NCBI RefSeq assembly: GCF_008923205.2
Contig: NZ_WBMS02000019.1
Location: 124,001 to 188,000 of the forward strand
DNA: 64,000 bases
Origin: Actinomadura physcomitrii
GTDB taxonomy: Bacteria; Actinomycetota; Actinomycetes; Streptosporangiales; Streptosporangiaceae
Direction: 5' to 3'
Shown here: in pieces, positions 1-6,817 of the stretch
Numbering within the stretch: the stretch's first letter is position 1
How the letters are laid out: each line of letters opens with the position of its first letter
Translations under genes and position numbers: made by a program
The notes under the pieces: model-generated
Databases searched by the model: none
Told to the model about the DNA's origin: nothing
Seen by the model: the letters and a program-made list of their open reading frames with translations, nothing else

Positions 1-271
1 CCCGGACCCGGTTCAGCACGCCCGGGATGTCGGTCTTGCTGTGGTAGGCGGCCGTCAGCAGCAGCGGCAGCACGACGGCCTCCGCCGCGCCGTCCCCGGC
101 CAGCGCGTCCAGCGCCCGGTCGGGCGCCGGCGTCGCGTGGTCGAGGAACGACGCCTGCACGGGCAGGCCGGGGCGCAGCGCCCGGACGGCGGCGGCGAGT
201 TCGGCGACGGTCGCGGCGGCGCGGGGGTCCCTGCTCCCGTGCGCCACCGCGACCATCGGGACGGCGCTCAC
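1..271 (-). CDS. Sirohydrochlorin chelatase (CbiX/SirB-like), partial, cut by window edge
   Basis: Only the N-terminal 90 or so codons are inside the window. The minus-strand translation begins V-S-A-V-P-M-V-A-V-A-H-G-S-R, with the beta-strand plus HGS(R) motif of the CbiX/SirB class II chelatases; this His is the usual metal-insertion residue. Later come P-L-L-L-T-A-A-Y-H-S and a D-I-P segment typical of the family. The GTG start (271-269) overlaps the TGA of cysH by 4 nt, so it is translationally coupled to the sulfate-reduction operon. The likely role is inserting Fe into sirohydrochlorin to make siroheme, the cofactor of the sulfite reductase encoded upstream. A cobaltochelatase role cannot be excluded from a fragment. 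Confidence 0.8.
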   Translation of the reverse strand, partial: MSAVPMVAVAHGSRDPRAAATVAELAAAVRALRPGLPVQASFLDHATPAPDRALDALAGDGAAEAVVLPLLLTAAYHSKTDIPGVLNRVR

Positions 272-978
272 AGGTGGATGCCGCACTCGGTCTTGCCCAG
301 GCCGGCCCAGCGGCCGCTGCGCGGGTCCTCGCCGGGCGCGACGGGACGGGTGCACGGCTCGCAGCCGATCGAGGGGTAGTCGTCGTAGTGCAGCGGGTTG
401 ATGATGACCCCGTTGTCCTCGATGTAGTTGTCCATCTCCTCCTGCGACCAGTCGAGGATGGGGTTCACCTTGACCATGCCGCGCTTGCGGTCCCACTCGA
501 CGACGCGGCGGTTGCGGCGGCTCGCGGTCTCGTCCCGGCGGATGCCGCTGAACCAGGCCATGTAGCCCTCCAGCGCGCGGCCGAGCGGCTCCACCTTGCG
601 CAGGTGGCAGCACAGGTCGGGGTTGCGGCCGTGGAGGCGGGGGCCGAGCGCGGCCTCCTGCTCCTCGACGGTCCGCGACGGCGTGACGTTGATGATGTTC
701 ACCGGGTAGACGGCCTCGACCGCGTCGCGGGTGCCGATCGTCTCGGCGAAGTGGTAGCCGGTGTCGACGAACAGCACGTCGATCCCGGGCTTCACCTTCG
801 ACACCAGGTGGATCAGCGCGGCGTCGGACATGGACGAGGTGAGGCAGATGCGGTCGCCGAAGGTGGCGACGGCCCACCGGATGACCTCGAGGGTGGGCGC
901 GCCCTCCAGCGCCTCGGCGGCCGATTCGACGATGTCCTCGAGATCGAGCGTCGGTCTGTCGGTCTCCAGCAGGGTCAC
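268..978 (-). CDS. cysH: Assimilatory adenylylsulfate (APS) reductase CysH
   Basis: 236 residues. It reduces APS (or PAPS) to sulfite with thioredoxin in cytosolic sulfate assimilation. Two Cys pairs, C123-C124 (DLCCHLRKVEPL) and C206-x2-C209 (GCEPCTRP), form the [4Fe-4S] signature of APS-type enzymes, which PAPS-specific reductases lack. The C-terminal K-T-E-C-G-I-H-L carries the catalytic C232. The GTG at 978 is chosen because AAGGAG lies 5 nt upstream and because it overlaps the stop of the preceding zinc-ribbon gene (GTGA). The frame stays open further upstream to 1059, but that extension runs over the zinc-ribbon gene. The family and the cofactor class are secure. Confidence 0.95.
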   Translation of the reverse strand: MTLLETDRPTLDLEDIVESAAEALEGAPTLEVIRWAVATFGDRICLTSSMSDAALIHLVSKVKPGIDVLFVDTGYHFAETIGTRDAVEAVYPVNIINVTPSRTVEEQEAALGPRLHGRNPDLCCHLRKVEPLGRALEGYMAWFSGIRRDETASRRNRRVVEWDRKRGMVKVNPILDWSQEEMDNYIEDNGVIINPLHYDDYPSIGCEPCTRPVAPGEDPRSGRWAGLGKTECGIHL

Positions 979-1136
979 CGGGACTCCTTGGTCTGGTGGG
1001 CGGCTCGGACACCCAGGAACTTCAGCTGGAAGGAGCGGGCGCAGTCGTGGCAGAACCACGCCCCGTGCTCCGCAAGGGGTTCGAGATCTTCTTCGCCGCA
1101 GTACGGGCAGTAGAACGGCGCGGCACGTTCGCTCAT
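975..1136 (-). CDS. Small zinc-ribbon protein between sulfite and APS reductase genes
   Basis: 53 residues starting at ATG 1136, just after the sulfite reductase stop (14-nt gap). Two CxxC knuckles are visible: F-Y-C-P-Y-C-G near residues 8-14 and W-F-C-H-D-C-A near 27-33, which is the spacing of a single zinc ribbon. The tail ends in a basic/amidic stretch. Its stop overlaps the cysH GTG by 4 nt, so it is co-translated with APS reductase. From memory, similar tiny proteins sit in this position in other actinobacterial sulfate-reduction operons. No enzymatic residue is visible. A role as a reductase partner or in Fe-S or metal handling is inference. Confidence 0.8.
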   Translation of the reverse strand: MSERAAPFYCPYCGEEDLEPLAEHGAWFCHDCARSFQLKFLGVRAAHQTKESR

Positions 1137-1149
1137 TCCGGTCTGCCCG

Positions 1150-2817
1150 TTACTTGAGGTCGGCCTCGTCGGCGCGCTGCGCCCACGCGGCGAACGTCTC
1201 GCCCTCGGTGCGCTGCTCGTCGAACCTGCGGACGACCCGCTCCACGTAGTCGGTCAGCCCGGCCGAGGTGGTCTTCAGGCCGCGGACCTTCTTGCCGAAC
1301 GAGGCGCCGAGCCGCCCGCCGAGATGGATCTGGAAGCCCTCGACCTGGTCGCCGTTCTCGTCCACGACCAGCTGGCCCTTCAGCCCGATGTCGGCGACCT
1401 GGATGCGGGCGCAGGCGTTCGGGCAGCCGTTGACGTTGATCGTCAGCGGCTGGTCGAAGTCCGGGAGCCGCTTCTCCAGCTCGTCCATCAGGTCCATGGC
1501 GCGCTGCTTGGTCTCGACGATCGCGAGCTTGCAGTACTCGATGCCGGTGCACGCCATCGTCTGCCGCCGGAACGTCGACGGCCGGACCTGCAGGTCGTGC
1601 TCGGCCAGCGCCGCGGCGAGCGCCTCGGTGTTCTCCTCCGGGACGTCCAGGATGACCATCTTCTGCTCGATGGTCGTGCGGACCCGGCCCGAGCCGTACC
1701 GGTCGGCCAGCTCCCCGATGGCGCCGAGCAGCTCGCCGTTCACCCGGCCCACGCGCGGCGCGAACCCCACGTAGAAGTTTCCGTCCTTCTGCGGGTGGAT
1801 GCCGACGTGGTCGCGGTGCGCCTGCGGCGGGGCCGGCTCGGGGCCGTCCGGCAGCGCGTACCCGAGGTACTCCTTCTCCAGCACCTCGCGGAACTTCTCC
1901 GCGCCCCAGTCCTTCATCAGGAACTTCAGCCGGGCGCGGCTGCGCAGCCGCCGGTAGCCGTAGTCGCGGAAGATCGAGGTGACGCCGTGCCAGACCTCGC
2001 TCGTCTGCTCCGGCTTCACGAACACCCCGAGGCTCTGCGCGAACATCGGGTTCGTGGACAGCCCGCCGCCGACGAACAGCTGGTAGCCGGTCTCGCCCGC
2101 CTCGTTCACCACGCCGACGAACGCGATGTCGTTGATCTCGTGGACGGTGCAGTGCGAGGTGCAGCCCGACAGCGCCGTCTTGTACTTGCGCGGCAGGTTG
2201 GAGAACTCGGGCGAGCCGATGTAGCGGTCGTGGATCTCGCGCAGGTCCCGGGTCGCGTCGATCACCTCGTCGGCCGCGATGCCGGCGAGCGGGCAGCCGA
2301 TGATGGTGCGCGGCACGTCGCCGCAGGCCTCCATCGTGTGCAGCCCGACCGCCTCGAGGGCCTCCCAGATCGCCGGGACGTCCTCGATCCGCACCCAGTG
2401 CAGCTGGACGTTCTGCCGGTCGGTGAGGTCGGCGGTGCCCCGCGCGTACCGGGTGGAGATGTCGGCGATGGTGCGCAGCTGCGGCCCGCTGAGCTGGCCG
2501 CCGTCGATGCGCACCCGCATCATGAAGTACCGGTCCTCGAGCTCCTCGTCCTCGAGGGCGCCGGTCTTGCCGCCGTCGATGCCGGGCTTGCGCTGCGTGT
2601 ACAGCCCCATCCAGCGGAACCGGCCGCGCAGGTCGGCGGGGTCGATGGAGTCGAAACCGGTCTTGGAGTAGACGTCGATGATCCGGCGGCGGACGTTCAG
2701 CCCGTCGTCGTTCTTCTTGTTCTCCTCGTTCTTGTTGAGCGGTTCCCGGTAGCCGAGGGCCCACTGGCCCTCGCCCTTCTTGCGCTTGATCGCGGGTGGC
2801 ACGGCGCGCGTCCTCAT
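1150..2817 (-). CDS. Assimilatory sulfite reductase (ferredoxin), nitrite/sulfite reductase family
   Basis: 555 residues, the usual length of the monomeric siroheme/[4Fe-4S] enzymes that reduce sulfite to sulfide with ferredoxin. The cluster ligands are C423-x5-C429 (CTGIEYCKLA) and C465-x3-C469 (NGCPNACAR), in the canonical C-x5-C...C-x3-C order. The two ferredoxin-like half-domains are visible, including G-C-T-S-H-C-T-V-H-E in the first and A-P-R-V-G-R-V near the middle. It is the first structural gene after the leader peptide, followed by zinc ribbon, cysH and chelatase. That context favours sulfite over nitrite as substrate. Regulation is probably by attenuation through the leader at 2947-3024. 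Confidence 0.93.
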   Translation of the reverse strand: MRTRAVPPAIKRKKGEGQWALGYREPLNKNEENKKNDDGLNVRRRIIDVYSKTGFDSIDPADLRGRFRWMGLYTQRKPGIDGGKTGALEDEELEDRYFMMRVRIDGGQLSGPQLRTIADISTRYARGTADLTDRQNVQLHWVRIEDVPAIWEALEAVGLHTMEACGDVPRTIIGCPLAGIAADEVIDATRDLREIHDRYIGSPEFSNLPRKYKTALSGCTSHCTVHEINDIAFVGVVNEAGETGYQLFVGGGLSTNPMFAQSLGVFVKPEQTSEVWHGVTSIFRDYGYRRLRSRARLKFLMKDWGAEKFREVLEKEYLGYALPDGPEPAPPQAHRDHVGIHPQKDGNFYVGFAPRVGRVNGELLGAIGELADRYGSGRVRTTIEQKMVILDVPEENTEALAAALAEHDLQVRPSTFRRQTMACTGIEYCKLAIVETKQRAMDLMDELEKRLPDFDQPLTINVNGCPNACARIQVADIGLKGQLVVDENGDQVEGFQIHLGGRLGASFGKKVRGLKTTSAGLTDYVERVVRRFDEQRTEGETFAAWAQRADEADLK

Positions 2818-2906
2818 CTGTGGTGGTGAGGGACGCGTAGCGCACCGGCGCTCTGAGGCAGCCGGCTCGACGCTGAGCAGGATGAAGTCAAAGGTGACGC
2901 CGATGC

Positions 2907-2938
2907 ACCACGCGCCCGGCTGAGCAAGGGGGCGTGGT
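2907..2938 (-). promoter_or_regulatory. Hairpin between leader peptide and sulfite reductase (possible attenuator)
   Basis: Inverted repeat ACCACGC (2907-2913) / GCGTGGT (2932-2938) with an 18-nt loop. It lies 8 nt past the leader-peptide stop and about 90 nt before the sulfite reductase start. No U-run follows, so a Rho-type or RBS-access mechanism is as plausible as intrinsic attenuation. Confidence 0.4.
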
Positions 2939-2946
2939 CTGGGGCG

Positions 2947-3024
2947 TCAACGACAGATCGCGCTGCGGACGCGCAGGAAATCGACGTGCCGGCGCTTGGC
3001 CAGCAACGGGTCCGCGGCAGTCAT
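2947..3024 (-). CDS. Leader peptide (RRHVDF-type) of the sulfate-assimilation operon
   Basis: A 25-residue ORF starting M-T-A-A-D-P-L-L-A-K, then R-R-H-V-D-F-L-R-V-R, and ending S-A-I-C-R-stop. This is the actinobacterial 'putative leader peptide' pattern (RRHVDL-x-RV...C near the end) found before sulfur genes. The single Cys is the penultimate codon, so ribosome progress there could report on Cys-tRNA supply. The ATG lies 6 nt after a CAGAGT -10 box, so the mRNA is probably leaderless. It is 129 nt upstream of sulfite reductase. The family assignment is from memory; cysteine sensing is inference. Confidence 0.75.
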   Translation of the reverse strand: MTAADPLLAKRRHVDFLRVRSAICR

Positions 3025-3030
3025 GCTCAA

Positions 3031-3060
3031 ACTCTGACACGCGGTCTCGCGGGCTGTCCA
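3031..3060 (-). promoter_or_regulatory. Promoter of the leader peptide/sulfite reductase operon
   Basis: On the minus strand TGGACA (3060-3055), an 18-nt spacer and CAGAGT (3036-3031) are followed 6 nt later by the leader-peptide ATG. This geometry fits a sigma-70-type promoter with a leaderless transcript. Confidence 0.55.
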
Positions 3061-3092
3061 GTGACGTCCGGAATGTGAACGAGTGAGAAGAG

Positions 3093-3293
3093 TCATCCTT
3101 GACGCTTCCAGTTCACCGGGGGTTCGGCGTCCTGCGCCCGCTCCCCGGCCGGCTCCGGCGGCGTCGACGGCTCCGACGGCGTCGCGGGCGCGGCCCTGTG
3201 CTGGCAGTCGCACCACGAGCCGCCACGGCACTCCCCGTGGTGGCGTTCGCGGCAGGACTGGCATATCACCCCTCCATTGTCACCGATGCGCAT
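3093..3293 (-). CDS. Small cysteine-rich protein, probable zinc binder
   Basis: 66 residues. The N-terminal half holds V-I-C-Q-S-C-R-E-R-H-H-G-E-C and G-G-S-W-C-D-C-Q-H-R, i.e. five Cys with neighbouring His, suited to one zinc site. The C-terminal half is a Pro/Glu-rich tail without Cys. I recall similar 'ICQ-C...C-GG-WCDCQH' proteins in Streptomyces and relatives, but I know of no function. It starts divergently from the BrkB-like gene, with its first codons overlapping that gene's upstream region. The ATG at 3293 has no clear RBS. A GTG at residue 9 follows a GGAGGG run directly, so the start is uncertain. Confidence 0.6.
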   Translation of the reverse strand: MRIGDNGGVICQSCRERHHGECRGGSWCDCQHRAAPATPSEPSTPPEPAGERAQDAEPPVNWKRQG

Positions 3294-3352
3294 CGATGCT
3301 CGCGCACGCGCACACCTGGCGCGCTACCCGTGCGCGCGGGCGGCCCACGCCC

Positions 3353-3358
3353 TACGGT
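3353..3358 (+). promoter_or_regulatory. -10 box TACGGT, 8 nt before a GTG start
   Basis: A TANNNT box is followed by 8 nt and then the GTG of the BrkB-like gene. There is no room for a ribosome binding site, so the transcript is probably leaderless. I see no convincing -35. Confidence 0.35.
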
Positions 3359-3366
3359 GGGGCGGT

Positions 3367-4620
3367 GTGACCACCGTCTCGGACGCCGCCGGCGACTCCC
3401 CGGCCAGGGGCGACGGCGCCGCGCCCGCCGCCTGGGACGGCCGGGACGGCGCGGATCTTGGGTCCGCCGATCACGGGCATACCGCTTCCGTGCGCTCCGA
3501 CCACGCCCCGCGCCGTACCGCGGGCCCGGCCGCGCGCGCCCGCACGGCCGCGGCGCGCGTCCGGGCCGCGACCGGGCGCGTCCGCACGGCGTTCTGCGCC
3601 GCGCTGGGCGTCCTCGCGCGCTCCGGCGGCCCGGTGGGGTGGCGGCTGGTCCGGGGGACGGCGGTCGGGGCGTTCCGCTACCGGGTGACCGGGCTCGCCG
3701 CCGAGATCGCCTTCTTCGCGCTGCTGTCGCTGCCGCCGCTGGCCCTCGGGCTCATCGGCACCATGGGCCACTTCCAGGGCGTGATCAGCAAGGACACCGT
3801 CGAGGACATCCGCAACCGGGCCATCGAGCACGCGCAGACCGTACTGACCCCCAACGCGGTGAACACCGTCGTCGTCCCGCTGCTGGACGACGTGATCCAC
3901 GGCGGCAGCCCCGACATCGTGTCGATCAGCTTCGTGCTGTCGCTGTGGGCGGGCTCGCGGGCGGTCAACGTGTGCATCGACACGATCACGATCGCCTACG
4001 GGCTGTCGGGGATCCGCGGCGTCATCCGCACCCGCACGCGGGCGTTCATCCTCTACGTCGTCGGCCTGATGGTGGGGCTGGTCGTCGCCCCGCTGCTGGT
4101 CGCCGGGCCGACGCTGGCGCGGCAGGCGGTGCCGGAGAGCGCCACGATCGTCCAGGTGCTGTACTGGCCGGTGCTGGTGACCCTGTCGATCGTGTTCCTG
4201 GCGCTGCTGTACCACATGAGCGTCCCGGTGCGGACGGCCTGGTGGCGCGAGGTGCCCGGCGCGGCGCTGGCGCTGGTGATCTGGGTCGTCGGAAGCCTGG
4301 TCCTGCGGATCTACCTGAGCGGATCGCTGAGCGGGGTGTCGGTGTACGGCTCGCTGGCCGCCGCGATCGCCGTGCTGGCGTGGCTGTACGTGGCGGCGAT
4401 CGCGGTGCTGATCGGCGCGACACTGAACGCTGAGATCGACCGGCTGTGGCCGAGCGCGGGCACCGCCCGGGCGCGCGCCGTCGGGGACGCCGCCGCGCGG
4501 CGGCCGGAGCCCGGCGCGCAGGAGCCGGGCGCGACCGCCGCCCCCGCGCCGGACGAGGCCGGTGAGGCGCCCGGTGGGCCCGATGCCCCTGGGACGAATG
4601 GTAAAGACTACACCGAATAA
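3367..4620 (+). CDS. YihY/virulence factor BrkB family membrane protein
   Basis: 417 residues from GTG 3367. The first 90 or so residues are Ala/Arg/Pro-rich and cytosolic. Then comes the family core: F-R-Y-R-V-T-G-L-A-A-E-I-A-F-F-A-L-L-S-L-P-P-type entry helix, followed by about five further hydrophobic segments, including G-S-R-A-V-N-V-C-I-D (conserved in the family) and a final helix before a disordered, Pro/Ala-rich tail of about 70 residues. The family was once annotated as ribonuclease BN; that activity is not supported and the transport or envelope role is unknown. It stands alone between the Cys-rich protein and the phosphotriesterase-like gene. Confidence 0.9.
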   Translation: MTTVSDAAGDSPARGDGAAPAAWDGRDGADLGSADHGHTASVRSDHAPRRTAGPAARARTAAARVRAATGRVRTAFCAALGVLARSGGPVGWRLVRGTAVGAFRYRVTGLAAEIAFFALLSLPPLALGLIGTMGHFQGVISKDTVEDIRNRAIEHAQTVLTPNAVNTVVVPLLDDVIHGGSPDIVSISFVLSLWAGSRAVNVCIDTITIAYGLSGIRGVIRTRTRAFILYVVGLMVGLVVAPLLVAGPTLARQAVPESATIVQVLYWPVLVTLSIVFLALLYHMSVPVRTAWWREVPGAALALVIWVVGSLVLRIYLSGSLSGVSVYGSLAAAIAVLAWLYVAAIAVLIGATLNAEIDRLWPSAGTARARAVGDAAARRPEPGAQEPGATAAPAPDEAGEAPGGPDAPGTNGKDYTE

Positions 4621-4645
4621 GGCTCTGAAAAGGCCAAACATGTCG

Positions 4646-4651
4646 TAGCCT
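4646..4651 (+). promoter_or_regulatory. -10 box TAGCCT, 8 nt before an ATG start
   Basis: A TANNNT box is followed after 8 nt by the ATG of the phosphotriesterase-like gene. A leaderless transcript is likely. Confidence 0.35.
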
Positions 4652-4659
4652 CGCTTGCC

Positions 4660-5646
4660 ATGACCCCCCGAGAGGACACCGGCCGGCTCCGGACCGTGAC
4701 CGGCACGATCGCGACGTCCGACATCACCGGCCCGGTGCTCTCCCACGAGCACCTGCAGATGGACCTGCGCTGGCCGGCCCGGCCGCAGCAGGTGGGGTCC
4801 GACCCGGCGCGCTGGCTGGACGAGGAGAAGGGGGTCCAGCGCGAGCTGAACGAGCTGCGCAAGGAGCACGGGCTCGGCCTCGTCGTCGACCTGACGTGCT
4901 CGGGCATGGGCCGCAACGCCGCCGCGCTGGCCCGCATCAGCGCCGGCTCCCGGGTCGCGGTGGTCGCCGGGACGGGCGTTTTCACCGAGCCGTTCCACCC
5001 CGCGTTCGTCCGCGAGGCCCTCGCCGCCGGCCCCGGCCCGGAGGGGCAGTCGGGCGTGGACCGGCTCGCCGAGCGGCTGCTCGCCGAGATCGGCTTCGGC
5101 ATGGACGGCACCAACGCGCTGCCGGGCGTGATCGGCGAGATCGGCACCTGGGGCGAGGCGCCCACCGATGCCGAGGAGCTGTGCCTGCGGGCCGCCGCCC
5201 GCGCCGCCCGCTACTCGGGCCTGTCGGTGGCGACCTACGGCCGCGCCGGCCTGGCCCAGCTGGAGATCCTCACCGCCGCCGGGCTGCCCGCCGACCGCGT
5301 CGCCGTCGGCCAGCAGGACCGGGTGGACGACCCCGGCCAGCACCGCAAGATCGCCGAGTCCGGCGGGTACGTGTCGTTCGGCACCCTCGGCCTGGCGGGC
5401 GAGGACCACGCCGCGATCGGCGCCCGCGTGCGCGCGGTCATGGACCTGCTGGAGGCCGGGCACGCCGAGCGGGTGCTGCTCAGCACCGGCGTCTCGCGGA
5501 TGGAGCAGATCGTCCGGTACGGCGGCCACGGCTACGGCTACCTGTTCGGCACCTTCCTGCCCGCGCTGCGCGCGGCCGGCGCCGACGAGGCGACCCTCGA
5601 CACGGTCCTGCGGGCGAACCCGCTGCGCTGGCTCACCGCCGGCTGA
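4660..5646 (+). CDS. Phosphotriesterase-family (amidohydrolase) protein with degenerate metal site
   Basis: 328 residues, matching the PTE/PHP family in length and overall pattern. The entry motif G-P-V-L-S-H-E-H-L provides H29 and H31, and E160 (V-I-G-E-I-G-T-W-G) sits where some members use Glu instead of carboxylated Lys. The remaining ligands look lost. The usual 'THT' His is Y193 (VATYGR), the 'GHxDR' His is Gln (VAVGQQDR, residues 215-221), and the 'LSxD' Asp is Gly277 (LLSTGVSR). The C-terminal G-G-H-G-Y-G-Y-L-F...F-L-P-A-L matches the family. It may be catalytically dead or use a single metal. The substrate is unknown. Confidence 0.8.
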   Translation: MTPREDTGRLRTVTGTIATSDITGPVLSHEHLQMDLRWPARPQQVGSDPARWLDEEKGVQRELNELRKEHGLGLVVDLTCSGMGRNAAALARISAGSRVAVVAGTGVFTEPFHPAFVREALAAGPGPEGQSGVDRLAERLLAEIGFGMDGTNALPGVIGEIGTWGEAPTDAEELCLRAAARAARYSGLSVATYGRAGLAQLEILTAAGLPADRVAVGQQDRVDDPGQHRKIAESGGYVSFGTLGLAGEDHAAIGARVRAVMDLLEAGHAERVLLSTGVSRMEQIVRYGGHGYGYLFGTFLPALRAAGADEATLDTVLRANPLRWLTAG

Positions 5647-5659
5647 AGCCCGCTGGGTT

Positions 5660-5679
5660 CCAGGGGGTCGCCCCCCTGG
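5660..5679. repeat. Hairpin repeat CCAGGGGG-tcgc-CCCCCTGG, copy 1
   Basis: Perfect 8-bp inverted repeat with a 4-nt loop, 14 nt after the phosphotriesterase-like stop. It is embedded in the longer sequence GGTTCCAGGGGGTCG, which recurs at 5801-5815. It is probably a terminator-type element. Confidence 0.6.
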
Positions 5680-5685
5680 GCAGAC

Positions 5686-5735
5686 GCGGGCAGGCACGCG
5701 GAGCGAGCGTTAGCGAGCGCAGCGGGCCTGCCCGC
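5686..5735. repeat. 10-bp perfect inverted repeat with GCGGAGCG...TAGCGAGCG loop
   Basis: GCGGGCAGGC (5686-5695) pairs with GCCTGCCCGC (5726-5735). The 30-nt loop contains GAGCGAGCGTTAGCGAGCGC, similar to the loop of the next hairpin although the stems differ. Confidence 0.6.
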
Positions 5736-5743
5736 CGACTGAG

Positions 5744-5785
5744 AGGCTGTTTCGCGCGGAGCGCTAGCGGAGCGGGAAACAGCCT
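5744..5785. repeat. 10-bp perfect inverted repeat, second of the tandem pair
   Basis: AGGCTGTTTC (5744-5753) pairs with GAAACAGCCT (5776-5785). The loop GCGCGGAGCGCTAGCGGAGC resembles that of the preceding hairpin. The stem sequence is different while the loop is alike, which suggests a repeated structural element. Confidence 0.6.
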
Positions 5786-5804
5786 GTCAGTCGTGACGGG
5801 GGTT

Positions 5805-5824
5805 CCAGGGGGTCGTCCCCCTGG
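5805..5824. repeat. Hairpin repeat CCAGGGGG-tcgt-CCCCCTGG, copy 2
   Basis: Same 8-bp stem as at 5660-5679 with one loop change (tcgt for tcgc). The flank GGTTCCAGGGGGTCG is identical. It lies 69 nt before the phosphoribosyltransferase start. Confidence 0.6.
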
Positions 5825-5893
5825 GTCAACACGGCCCCCGGCGGGTAGGGCTGCGGTAGGAGCTCTTCCGCGACCCCGGGAGGGGGTGCGCCG

Positions 5894-6601
5894 ATGTCAT
5901 GGAACAGGACGGCGAAGCGGGCGCCGGCTCAGGAAGGGACCGTCCCGCTGCCCTACGCCGACCGCGCGGAGGCGGGCCGGGTGCTCGCCGCGCGGCTCGC
6001 GCCGATGGGCCTGGACGGCGCCGTGGTGCTCGCGCTGCCGCGTGGCGGCGTCCCGGTCGGGTTCGAGGTCGCGCGGCGCCTGCGGTCCCCGCTGGAGGTG
6101 CTGGTGACCCGCAAGATCGGGTTCCCGCCGCAGCCGGAGCTCGGGGTGGGCGCGATCGCCGAGGGCGGCGAGCCGGTGTTCGACCGCGGGCTGCTGGACC
6201 GGCTCGGGCTGACCGAGGACGACATGGCCGCGACGGTGCGGGCCGAGCGCGCCGAGCTGGACCGGCGCGTGGCGGCCTACCGCGGCGGCCGGAGCCTGCC
6301 GGACGTCGCCGGACGCGCCGCGGTCGTCGTCGACGACGGCCTCGCCACCGGCGGGACCGCGCGCGCGGCCGTGCGGGCGCTGCGCGGGCGCGGGCCGTCC
6401 CGGCTGGTGCTGGCGGTGCCGGTGGGCGCCGAGGACACCGTCCGGTCGCTGGCGGCCGAGGTGGACGACCTGGTGGTGCCCGCCGCGCCCTGGGACTTCC
6501 GCGCGGTCGGCCAGTGGTACCGCGACTTCGGTCAGCTCACCGACCGCGACGTGACCGGCTGGCTGGAGCGCGCCGGAAATGGGTGCGGCGAATTTCGGTG
6601 A
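5894..6601 (+). CDS. Phosphoribosyltransferase-family protein
   Basis: 235 residues. A type I phosphoribosyltransferase fold is indicated by the PRPP loop A-V-V-V-D-D-G-L-A-T-G-G-T-A-R (about residues 140-155), an early L-A-L-P-R-G-G-V-P-V-G-F-E-V-A (about 45-60) and P-L-E-V-L-V-T-R-K-I-G-F-P. This R-K-I-G subfamily is common in bacteria and often annotated as a predicted phosphoribosyltransferase. The nucleobase substrate is unknown. The ATG is preceded by GGGAGGGGG. The gene is monocistronic, bounded by the hairpin cluster upstream and by terminators before the convergent WhiB gene. Confidence 0.85.
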   Translation: MSWNRTAKRAPAQEGTVPLPYADRAEAGRVLAARLAPMGLDGAVVLALPRGGVPVGFEVARRLRSPLEVLVTRKIGFPPQPELGVGAIAEGGEPVFDRGLLDRLGLTEDDMAATVRAERAELDRRVAAYRGGRSLPDVAGRAAVVVDDGLATGGTARAAVRALRGRGPSRLVLAVPVGAEDTVRSLAAEVDDLVVPAAPWDFRAVGQWYRDFGQLTDRDVTGWLERAGNGCGEFR

Positions 6602-6695
6602 AATAGCCACACGGAAGCGTCCGCTGCGGTAAAAGCGACCGGGAAATCCCGGCGGGCCGCAACACAGATGTGACGCACCTGTGACGAACGCGGCA

Positions 6696-6720
6696 GGGCC
6701 CGGCCGTGGCGGCCGGGCCC
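6696..6720. terminator. GC-rich hairpin after the phosphoribosyltransferase gene
   Basis: GGGCCCGGCC / GGCCGGGCCC with a 5-nt loop. It sits between convergent genes and has no U-run of its own. Confidence 0.5.
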
Positions 6721-6733
6721 TGAGCAACGCAAA

Positions 6734-6764
6734 CGGCCCCGCGGGGCGGGGCCGAGTCGTTTTT
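6734..6764 (+). terminator. Intrinsic terminator with T-run
   Basis: CGGCCCCGC-ggg-GCGGGGCCG is followed by agtcg and TTTTT on the plus strand. It is placed to stop the phosphoribosyltransferase transcript before the convergent WhiB gene. Confidence 0.75.
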
Positions 6765-6817
6765 CGGTGGCGTGCCGGGGTGCGCGCTGGGAGCGGTTCT
6801 GGCGTGCCGTGCGACGG

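Noticed and set aside
2818..2946. SAM or other riboswitch ahead of sulfite reductase
   Set aside because: I could not find a conserved riboswitch core. A leader peptide plus simple hairpin explains the region better.
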